64,000 bases of DNA, taken from positions 12,926 through 76,925 of the forward strand of contig JAZHSQ010000004.1 of NCBI GenBank assembly GCA_036454645.1, in the 5' to 3' direction. The position numbers and the translations under genes are program-made. Below the pieces are notes generated by a model that saw only the letters and a program-made list of their open reading frames with translations, was not told where the DNA came from and made no database searches. Positions 16,346 to 23,164 of this stretch are shown here, in pieces (the first letter of the stretch is position 1; the number at the start of each line of letters is the position of its first letter). The stretch is from Olsenella_K sp036454645 (GTDB lineage: Bacteria > Actinomycetota > Coriobacteriia > Coriobacteriales > Atopobiaceae).

Positions 16346-17026
16346 CTAGGCCCCTTCCAGGACCTGCCTCGCGGCGTCGCACGCGACCCCCATGCCGAAG
16401 CCGCGCCCCACGAGGAACCGCACGATCTTCGCGTAGTCGTTCTTCCCGGTGAGCCTCCTGCGCGACGCGAGCTCGAGGGCACGTTCGCGCTCGTCCTCCG
16501 GGTCGAAGTACTCGTAGGGCCAGCCCTCGAGGGCGGATGTGTCTATCCCGCGCCGAGAGAGCTCGCGCTCGATGCGCTGGGCGCCCCAGCCGCAGGTGAG
16601 CTTGGAGCGCACGTAGGTGTCGGCGAAGCGCGCGTCGTCCACGAGGCCGCACTCCGCTGCGCGCCGGACCGCCGAAGATGCGACCTCGGGCGGGAAGCCC
16701 TCCCTCTGCAGGCGCTCCCGCGCCTCCTGGGTCGAGACCTCCCTCCTCGAGGCGAGCTCCGCCAGCCTCGAGGAGGCCATCCTCCCCTCGAGGGCGCGGA
16801 CGGAGCGCACGAGCTCCTCCGCCGAGCGGGGGTCGAACCCCTCCTCCTCGCCCATCTGCTCGAGGCGCCTGCCGACGCACGCGGGCAGGGAGAGGCTCCC
16901 CGCGGAGGCGCCCTCCCAGGCGAGCGTGGCGGAGGGCTTGTAGCCGCCGAAGGACGAGCCGCGCCTCTCGGGCATCCTCACCTCCCACGCGAGGGCCCGA
17001 GGCCCCCGGCGCGCCTCCCCGCTCAC
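16346..17026 (-). CDS. recX: Regulatory protein RecX
   Basis: Modulator that binds RecA filaments and limits their activity, 226 residues. The RecX three-helix repeats are visible at ~64-215: RLAELASRREVSTQEARERL, CGLVDDARFADTYVRSKL and GWGAQRIERELSRRGI match the family's pattern. A ~55-residue N-terminal region is not conserved. It overlaps the recA stop by 4 bases (ATGA), so it is co-transcribed and under the same LexA control. Confidence 0.9.
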   Translation of the reverse strand: MSGEARRGPRALAWEVRMPERRGSSFGGYKPSATLAWEGASAGSLSLPACVGRRLEQMGEEEGFDPRSAEELVRSVRALEGRMASSRLAELASRREVSTQEARERLQREGFPPEVASSAVRRAAECGLVDDARFADTYVRSKLTCGWGAQRIERELSRRGIDTSALEGWPYEYFDPEDERERALELASRRRLTGKNDYAKIVRFLVGRGFGMGVACDAARQVLEGA

Positions 17027-18123
17027 TGCTCCTGGCCCGCGTCGGCGCCGTCGCCCTCGGTGGGTGCGCCGACGCGCTCGTCGCCCAGCTCGAGGCCGCA
17101 GGCCACGCGTATCTCGTGCTCGATCGTGTCCCTGATGTCGGGGTTCTCGCGCAGGAACTCCTTTGCGGCCTCCCTGCCCTGCCCGAGGCGCTCGTCGCCG
17201 TAGTTGAACCAGGCTCCGGACTTGTTCACGATGCCGTACTCGACGCCCATGTCGAGGATTGAGCCCTCCTTGGAGATGCCCTCCCCGTACATGATGTCGA
17301 ACTCCGCCTGCTTGAACGGCGGCGCCACCTTGTTCTTGACGACCTTGACGCGGACGCGGTTGCCGACGATCTCTCCGTCCTTCTTGATGGTGTCGATGCG
17401 CCTGATGTCCATGCGCACGGACGAGAAGAACTTGAGGGCGCGGCCGCCGGGCGTCGTCTCCGGGTTGCCGAACATGACGCCGATCTTCTCGCGCAGCTGG
17501 TTGATGAAGATGCAGGTGGTCTTGGACTTGGAGAGCGAGCCGGCGAGCTTCCTCAGCGCCTGGCTCATGAGGCGCGCCTGGAGGCCGACCGTGGTGTCGC
17601 CGATCTCCCCCTCGATCTCCGCGCGGGGGACGAGCGCCGCGACGGAGTCCACGACTACGACGTCGATCGCGCCGGAGCGCACGAGCATGTCGCAGATCTC
17701 GAGCGCCTGCTCGCCGGTGTCCGGCTGGGAGATGAGGACCTCGTCAATGTCCACCCCGATGCGGGCGGCGTAGCCCGGGTCCAGCGCGTGCTCCGCGTCG
17801 ATGAAGGCGACGACGCCGCCGAGGTTCTGCGCCTCTGCGAGAATCTCGAGCGAGAGGGTGGTCTTGCCCGACGACTCCGGCCCGTAGATCTCCACGATGC
17901 GCCCGCGCGGTACCCCGCCGATGCCGAGCGCCGCGTCCAGCGCGAGCGAGCCCGTGGGTATGGCCTCGATGTCGAGGGCCGCGTTGTCGTCCCCGAACTT
18001 CATGATCGCGCCCGTGCCGAACTTCTTCACGATCTCCGCCGTGGTGGCCTCCAAGACCTTCTCGCGCTCGGCGCCGTAGGTGCGCTCGTGAACTTCCTTA
18101 ATTGCGTTCTTGCTCTTTGCCAT
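17023..18123 (-). CDS. recA: Recombinase RecA
   Basis: DNA strand-exchange ATPase and co-protease for LexA, 366 residues. Walker A GPESSGKTT (~78), Walker B VVVVDSVAAL (~150-159) and the loop L2 region (~210-225, IFINQLREKIGVMFGNPET-like) are intact, as is the acidic C-terminus. I chose ATG 18123 for the usual MAKSKN opening; only a weak GGGG site precedes it. A clear promoter with an internal LexA box lies just upstream (18148-18176). recX follows in an overlapping frame. Confidence 0.97.
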   Translation of the reverse strand: MAKSKNAIKEVHERTYGAEREKVLEATTAEIVKKFGTGAIMKFGDDNAALDIEAIPTGSLALDAALGIGGVPRGRIVEIYGPESSGKTTLSLEILAEAQNLGGVVAFIDAEHALDPGYAARIGVDIDEVLISQPDTGEQALEICDMLVRSGAIDVVVVDSVAALVPRAEIEGEIGDTTVGLQARLMSQALRKLAGSLSKSKTTCIFINQLREKIGVMFGNPETTPGGRALKFFSSVRMDIRRIDTIKKDGEIVGNRVRVKVVKNKVAPPFKQAEFDIMYGEGISKEGSILDMGVEYGIVNKSGAWFNYGDERLGQGREAAKEFLRENPDIRDTIEHEIRVACGLELGDERVGAPTEGDGADAGQEQ

Positions 18124-18147
18124 CTCTACCCCAATCCACTGAACGAC

Positions 18148-18176
18148 ATGGTATAAGAACAACCGTTCGGTGTCAA
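18148..18176 (-). promoter_or_regulatory. recA promoter
   Basis: Minus strand TTGACA (18171-18176), 17-bp spacer, TACCAT (18148-18153), about 25 bases before the recA start codon. The LexA box 18156-18169 fills the spacer. This is the best-formed promoter in the window. Confidence 0.75.
18156..18169. promoter_or_regulatory. LexA box in the recA promoter
   Basis: Plus strand AGAAC-AACC-GTTCG, that is CGAAC-GGTT-GTTCT on the minus strand, a perfect CGAAC-N4-GTTC operator located between the -35 and -10 of recA. It is the strongest of the four LexA-like boxes and serves as the reference for the others. Confidence 0.8.
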
Positions 18177-18421
18177 CCTCGTCGGAAGAGATTATAGGGG
18201 CCGTGCCCGGGCGCGTGGAGGGTGCGCTCGCCGCCCGCTCGCGGAAGCCTCGCGGCCCCCTGGCGGCGCGGCCGGGACCGGCGCCGCGGGCCGCGCGTTA
18301 GCGCGTGCGCGGACCCCTCCTGACGGGAGGCCCCGTTCCCGCGCATGCCCGGGACGCGCGCCGCCAGGGGCACCCGCGGCCACGCACCCCGCGGGCGCGC
18401 CTGCAGCCGCGTGGCTGCGCG

Positions 18422-18979
18422 CTACCCGACGCGGGAGAGCAGGAGCCGGAGGGCTATCGCGACCGCCTTGCGCCTGACCTCGGAGCGGTCCCCGGAGAGG
18501 AGGTGCGCCTCCGTGTGGGTCCCGTCCTCGGATGCGACGCCGAACCAGACGGTGCCGACGGGCTTGCCCTCCTCGGCGCCCCCCGGGCCGGCGATGCCCG
18601 TCGTCGAGACCGCCACGTCCGCCCCGAGCACCCTTCTGGCGCCCTCGCACATGGCCGCGGCGCACTCGCTCGAGACCGCGCCGACGCCCGGCGCGTCGAG
18701 CACCTCGTCGGGCACGCCGAGCACCGCGCGCTTCACGGGTATCGCGTAGCTCACGACGCCGCCGCGCCAGGGGGCGGAGGACCCGGGCACGTCCGTCACG
18801 GCCGCCGAGACGAGCCCTCCCGTGCACGACTCGGCGCTCGCCAGCGTCGCCCCGGCCCTCGTCGCCTCGACCACGAGCGCGTGCGCGAGCTCGAGGCGCT
18901 CCTCCTCGCTCGGGAGCGCGACGTCGCCCGCGTCCTCGAACGCCAGCCCGACGTCCCCCACGTCCGTCCGCTCGCCCAT
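18422..18979 (-). CDS. cinA: CinA C-terminal domain protein (nicotinamide-nucleotide amidohydrolase, PncC-type)
   Basis: A 185-residue protein that corresponds only to the amidohydrolase domain of CinA, which converts NMN to nicotinate mononucleotide. Conserved parts are LASAESCTGGLVSAAVTDVPGSS-like (~46-68), VVSYAIPVK (~75), GAVSSECAAAM (~99) and STTGIAGPGGA (~125-135). The N-terminal molybdopterin-like domain of full CinA is absent, as in many short homologues. It starts 1 base after pgsA and lies upstream of recA, the same neighbours as in Bacillus. About 240 bp of GC-rich non-coding DNA separates it from the recA promoter. Confidence 0.9.
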   Translation of the reverse strand: MGERTDVGDVGLAFEDAGDVALPSEEERLELAHALVVEATRAGATLASAESCTGGLVSAAVTDVPGSSAPWRGGVVSYAIPVKRAVLGVPDEVLDAPGVGAVSSECAAAMCEGARRVLGADVAVSTTGIAGPGGAEEGKPVGTVWFGVASEDGTHTEAHLLSGDRSEVRRKAVAIALRLLLSRVG

Positions 18980-18980
18980 C

Positions 18981-19616
18981 CTAGGCCTCCTCGCCCGTCA
19001 CGTACCTGCGGCACTTGACGAAGTAGTCGACGCCCGACCATGCGGTCAGCACCACCGCCACGACCAGGAGCGCCTGCCCGAACCACCAGAAGAAGGCGGC
19101 CGGCGCGCCGACGAGGCCGCGCGCGAGCAGGATCGCGCTGATCGACACCATGGTCGTCGCGGTCTTCCACTTGCCGAGGTTGCTCGCGGCGACGACGACC
19201 CCCTTGCTGGCGACGACCATCCTGAGGCCGCTCACCAGGAACTCCCGCGCGACCACCACGAGGAGCACCCACGAGCTGACGCTCCCGGCCTCGAGCAGGT
19301 AGCACAGGGCCACGACGACCACGAGCTTGTCCGCGATCGGGTCGAGGAACTTGCCGAAGGTCGTCACCTCGTGCCGGCTCCGCGCGAGGTAGCCGTCGAG
19401 CTTGTCCGTCAGCGAGAGAACCACGAAGAAGGCGAAGACGGCGAGCGCGGGGCCCGACGCCGCCCCCTCCGCCCGCGCGCCGGCGAGCTCCGCGGCGAGC
19501 AGCCACAGGGGCACGAGGACGATGCGCGCGACCGTCACCACGTTCGCCGGCGTCCAGATCCCCCGCGCGCCGCCGCCGTTCGCGCGGTCCGCGCCCGTAC
19601 CGTCCCTACCTGGCAT
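18981..19616 (-). CDS. pgsA: CDP-diacylglycerol-glycerol-3-phosphate 3-phosphatidyltransferase
   Basis: Makes phosphatidylglycerophosphate for anionic membrane lipids, 211 residues. The CDP-alcohol phosphotransferase motif D-x2-DG-x2-AR-x8-G-x3-D-x3-D is exact at ~71-97 (DKLDGYLAR then GKFLDPIAD). About five membrane segments follow the family pattern and the segment LVVVVAREFLVSGLRM is typical of PgsA. It overlaps rimO by 11 bases upstream and is one base from cinA downstream. Confidence 0.93.
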   Translation of the reverse strand: MPGRDGTGADRANGGGARGIWTPANVVTVARIVLVPLWLLAAELAGARAEGAASGPALAVFAFFVVLSLTDKLDGYLARSRHEVTTFGKFLDPIADKLVVVVALCYLLEAGSVSSWVLLVVVAREFLVSGLRMVVASKGVVVAASNLGKWKTATTMVSISAILLARGLVGAPAAFFWWFGQALLVVAVVLTAWSGVDYFVKCRRYVTGEEA

Positions 19617-21027
19617 CCGAAGGCGCCTCCCCGTCCGTGGCGCCCTCGACCGGGACGCCGACCAGCTCGTAGCAGAAGGAGTCGACGAGGTCGCAGGTGA
19701 CGATGTCGCCCACCGCCGCCTCGCCGCTCTCGATGTGCACCGCGCCGTCGCAGTCGGGCGCCTGGAACCATGCGTGCCCGACGAGCTCGACGCCGTCCTC
19801 GGTCTCCTCGACGCCGTCCACGATCACGTCGACCCGCTCGCCCACGTGCCTGGCCGTCGAGGCGAAGCCCAGCTCCTCCGCGAGGTCCTGCAGCCTCTGC
19901 GTGCGCTCGAGCTTCACGTCCTCGTCGACCTGGTCGGGCAGCTCCGCCGCGGCGGTGCCCTCCTCGCGCGAGTAGGAGAAGACCGACGTGTAGTCGAACT
20001 CCTCCTCCTGGACGAAGTCGAGGAGCTCGTCCGCCTCGTCGTCCGTCTCGCCCGGGAAGCCGCACATGCCCGTCGTCCTGAGGACCATGCCGGGGATCTC
20101 CTCGCGCAGGCGCGCGAAGAGCTCGCGGAGCTGCTCGCGCGAGCCCGTGCGCCCCATGGAGGCGAGGACCCGCTCGTCGCAGTGCTGGATCGGGATGTCG
20201 ATGTAGGGCAGGACCTCCGGGGTGTCCCGGATGGTGGCGACGAGCTCGTCTGTCATGCCCTCGGGCTGCAGGTACAGCACGCGAATCCACCCACCGTAGG
20301 GGCGCACGGCCTCGGCGACGCGGCGCAGCAGCCACGCGAGGGTCTTCTCGTCCCCCGGGAGGTCGCTGCCCCAGATGCCCGTGTCCTGGCCGATGAGGAC
20401 CACCTCGCGCACGCCACCCTCCATGAGGGCGGAGACCTCGGCGACGACGTCCTCGGCCGGGCGCGAGACGTAGCGGCCCCTGATGTAGGGGATCGCGCAG
20501 AAGGCGCAGAAGCGGTCGCAGCCCTCGGAGATCTTCACGTAGGCGGAGGCGCCGTCGATGGTGCGCAGCGTGCGGCCCGCGAGCACGGGACCCTGGTCCC
20601 GGCGCGGCTCGACGCCGAGCACGCCGCAGACGACGCCCACGATGCCGTCCTCCTCGTCGCTCCTCACGAAGGCCTTGACCTCGGGGAGCTCCTCGGCGAG
20701 CTCGTCGCCGTAGCGGGAGGGCATGCAGCCGCACATGACGATGGGCTTCTTGCGGACCCCCGATGAGGCCTCCTCGGCGAGGGCGAGCGTGGTCTCCACG
20801 CCCTCCTCCGTCGCCGAGGCGAGGAAGGAGCAGGTGTTGATCAGCGCGACGTCGCAGGAGGCCACGTCGTCGGCCTCCTCGAGGCCCGCGTCGAGGAGCA
20901 GCGAGCGCATGCGGTCCGTGTCGACCTCGTTCTTGGCGCAGCCGAGCGTGACGAAGTAGAAGCGCGCCACCGGGGCGGCGCTCGCCTCCGCGCTAGCGGT
21001 AGTTGACGTATTGGAGGGGTTGGCCAT
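19606..21027 (-). CDS. rimO: Ribosomal protein S12 methylthiotransferase RimO
   Basis: Radical SAM enzyme that methylthiolates Asp of ribosomal protein S12, 473 residues. The opening RFYFVTLGCAKNEVDTDRM is the RimO-type MTTase start. Other N-terminal cluster cysteines are in NTCSF and GCMPSRY. The radical SAM motif CDRFCAFC (~177-184) and a C-terminal TRAM domain (~390-455) are present. An ~18-residue Ser/Ala/Thr tail precedes the conserved core, so the start could be a few codons downstream. It overlaps yajQ by 35 bases, unusually long, which suggests either real coupling or a start slightly downstream. Confidence 0.93.
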   Translation of the reverse strand: MANPSNTSTTASAEASAAPVARFYFVTLGCAKNEVDTDRMRSLLLDAGLEEADDVASCDVALINTCSFLASATEEGVETTLALAEEASSGVRKKPIVMCGCMPSRYGDELAEELPEVKAFVRSDEEDGIVGVVCGVLGVEPRRDQGPVLAGRTLRTIDGASAYVKISEGCDRFCAFCAIPYIRGRYVSRPAEDVVAEVSALMEGGVREVVLIGQDTGIWGSDLPGDEKTLAWLLRRVAEAVRPYGGWIRVLYLQPEGMTDELVATIRDTPEVLPYIDIPIQHCDERVLASMGRTGSREQLRELFARLREEIPGMVLRTTGMCGFPGETDDEADELLDFVQEEEFDYTSVFSYSREEGTAAAELPDQVDEDVKLERTQRLQDLAEELGFASTARHVGERVDVIVDGVEETEDGVELVGHAWFQAPDCDGAVHIESGEAAVGDIVTCDLVDSFCYELVGVPVEGATDGEAPSDAR

Positions 21028-21475
21028 AGTCCTGCTCCTTAAGGTAGGAGATTGCAGTCTGAAGCGCGTCCTTGGAGGCGGAGCTCACGCGCAGCTTGTC
21101 CTTCTCGACCGTCGCCTTGGCCTTTATCTTCTGAGCCCTGAGGTCCTTGGCGATCCTCTTGGCGACGTCCTGCTCGATGCCCTGCACGAGCGTGCCCGTG
21201 CGCCTCACCGACGATCCGGCGGCCGGCTCGCAGGCGCCCCACTTGAGGGCGCCGAGGTCCACGCCGCGCTTGGCGAGCTTGCCGGAGAGGACGTCCGCGA
21301 CCTGCTGGGCCACGAACTCCGAGGGGGCGGACACGGCGAAGGCCGCGGCCTTGCGGTCGAACTCGAGCGTGGCGCCCGCGCCCTTGAGGTCGTAGCGCTG
21401 GGAGAGCTCCCTGGCGGCCTGCTGGTAGGCGTTGTCCACCTGCGATACGACGTCGAAGCTGAACTCCTTCGCCAT
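20993..21475 (-). CDS. yajQ: YajQ-family nucleotide-binding protein
   Basis: Small protein of 160 residues with two ferredoxin-like repeats. The opening MAKEFSFDVVSQVD and the stretch ELSQRYDLKG are diagnostic for YajQ (UPF0234). The ending DFGQPLQYVNYR is changed only to DYGQPLQYVNYR. In Xanthomonas and Pseudomonas members bind cyclic di-GMP; in this group the ligand is unknown. It is the first gene before rimO and probably co-transcribed with it. Confidence 0.93.
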   Translation of the reverse strand: MAKEFSFDVVSQVDNAYQQAARELSQRYDLKGAGATLEFDRKAAAFAVSAPSEFVAQQVADVLSGKLAKRGVDLGALKWGACEPAAGSSVRRTGTLVQGIEQDVAKRIAKDLRAQKIKAKATVEKDKLRVSSASKDALQTAISYLKEQDYGQPLQYVNYR

Positions 21476-21556
21476 CGGTGCCTCCCGTCCCCGGCGCGCC
21501 GTCGCGCCCGTCCGGCCCCGCCGGCGCGCGCCGACCCGGGGCTGCCTGGGCCCGGC

Positions 21557-23161
21557 CTACTGGCCCGACCCCGAGCTCGTCGAGCCCGAACCACCCATCT
21601 TAGCGGACGTGGAGCCCGACGTTGAGGACGTGGAGCCCTGCGCAGAGTTCGTGGAGGAGCCCGTCGAGGTCGCCTGGCCGGAGCCCGCCTGCGTGCCCGA
21701 GGAGCCCGTCGCGGCAGACCCCGCGGTGGAGCCCGTCGGCGAGGTGCCGCCGGAGGAGCCCGAGGCGCCCTGGGTCGAGGCCGAGGTCGAGCTCGAGGTC
21801 GAGTCCGCGCCGGTGGTCGTGCCCGTCCCGGTCGAGTCCTGCGCCTTCGCGCCCTGGATCGTGATGGTCCCGATGCCCGAGACGCGCGACTCGAAGGGCA
21901 CCTGCACGCCGTTCTCGGTCACGGTCACCGCGGTCGTGTCGCCGGCGCGGATGGTCATGGTGTCGGTCACCGTGTAGGTCTGCTCCCAGGGCCCGTCGAT
22001 GGTGTCGGCGGCCTCGCTCGTCCCGCCGTTGTCCACCTCGAGCCAGGTGACCTGTCCGTCCGCGACGCTGATCGTGACCTTCGTCTCCGTCGCCGTCGTG
22101 GTGGAGGAGCTCGTGGACGACTGGCTCTGGATCTGCTTCTCGGCCGCCGCCTCCTCGGCGTCCTTCGCCGAGGAGGCGGCGGCCCCGGAGCTGCCCGACT
22201 GGGTGGACGCCGTGGAGACCGAGACGCTCTTGCTGGAGGAGTCGTTCCCGACCTTGCCGGAGACGCACGAGCTCACCGAGAGGATGATCACGATGGTCAG
22301 CACGAGCACGACGCCTATGGCGATCGTGACGAGCGCGCGCACCGGGTCGGAGAAGAACCCCTTGGAGGGGCCGCCGCGCCTGCGGGATCCCCCGCCCTGC
22401 TGGCGGCGCCTCACGTTGGGGCGGCTCTTGGAGGCTATGTTGCGCGAGGCGCGGCTCCCCTCCTGGGTCGACGCGGAGCGGTATGAGCGCGCGTCCGTGC
22501 CGAACCTGAGGTCGTCCTGGTAGTCCTCCTCGCTCACCGGCATCGTCGAGATGTCGCCGCGCCCGCGCGCGGCGCCCGCGTAGGGGCCCGCCGCGGCTCC
22601 GCGCCCGTAGGAGCCCGACCGTGCGGCGCGCAGGTCGTCCGGGGCCTCCGCCCGGCGCCTCGAGCGTGCCCTCCCGGCGTCGGCGCGCAGGTCGCCCTGG
22701 ATGGGGGCGCGGCCGGTGTAGGGCCTGCCCTGCGGGAAGCCGCGAGCGTCGTCGCGGCGCCTGACCGTCGTGGTCTCGAACCCGCCGGCGGGCCCGGTCG
22801 TGGCGCCGCTCGCGGGAAGGGTGGCGGAGCCTGCGGAGGAGCGGGCCCTCTGCCCCTGGCGCCCGGCGTCGGCGCGCCCCCTCTGGGGGCGGCCAGCCCT
22901 GCCGCGGCCGCCCCTGCGGTAGTCCTCGAGCTCCTCGGTGAAGAGGTCCACCATCTCCTGCGGGTCGAGGTCCAGGTAGCGGGCGTAGCTCGAGAGCATC
23001 CCCTGGGCGTAGCCCCCCTTGGGGACGCGCTCGAAGTCGCCCTCCTCGAAGGCCTCGAGGACCTCGCGCCTGAGCCGCAGCACCTGGGCGGCCTGCCCGA
23101 TGGACAGGCCGAGCTGCCGCCTGCGGCTCGCGAGGATTTCGCTGTAGCGAGGACGTGCCAT
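21557..23161 (-). CDS. RodZ-like helix-turn-helix membrane protein with Ser/Thr/Gly-rich tail
   Basis: A 534-residue protein. An N-terminal HTH_25 domain (~5-75, ending in LDLDPQEMVDLFTEELEDY-like text) is followed by a ~190-residue Arg/Gly-rich cytoplasmic linker, one transmembrane segment (~265-285), a periplasmic/extracellular beta domain (~345-430, DUF4115-like, with ITIQGAK) and a ~95-residue tail almost entirely of Ser, Thr, Gly and Ala. This is RodZ/YmfM architecture, which links MreB to cell shape in rods. It sits between ftsK and pgsA as ymfM does in Bacillus. No MreB is in the window. The external low-complexity tail is an unusual addition. Confidence 0.8.
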   Translation of the reverse strand: MARPRYSEILASRRRQLGLSIGQAAQVLRLRREVLEAFEEGDFERVPKGGYAQGMLSSYARYLDLDPQEMVDLFTEELEDYRRGGRGRAGRPQRGRADAGRQGQRARSSAGSATLPASGATTGPAGGFETTTVRRRDDARGFPQGRPYTGRAPIQGDLRADAGRARSRRRAEAPDDLRAARSGSYGRGAAAGPYAGAARGRGDISTMPVSEEDYQDDLRFGTDARSYRSASTQEGSRASRNIASKSRPNVRRRQQGGGSRRRGGPSKGFFSDPVRALVTIAIGVVLVLTIVIILSVSSCVSGKVGNDSSSKSVSVSTASTQSGSSGAAASSAKDAEEAAAEKQIQSQSSTSSSTTTATETKVTISVADGQVTWLEVDNGGTSEAADTIDGPWEQTYTVTDTMTIRAGDTTAVTVTENGVQVPFESRVSGIGTITIQGAKAQDSTGTGTTTGADSTSSSTSASTQGASGSSGGTSPTGSTAGSAATGSSGTQAGSGQATSTGSSTNSAQGSTSSTSGSTSAKMGGSGSTSSGSGQ

Positions 23162-23164
23162 CCC

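Noticed and set aside
14612..17203. 863-codon plus-strand frame antisense to rny and recX
   Set aside because: Same artefact; the minus-strand genes carry complete domain sets.
18180..18420. Second recA promoter from a TATAAT at 18191-18196
   Set aside because: No -35 within range; the TTGACA-17-TACCAT promoter is far better.
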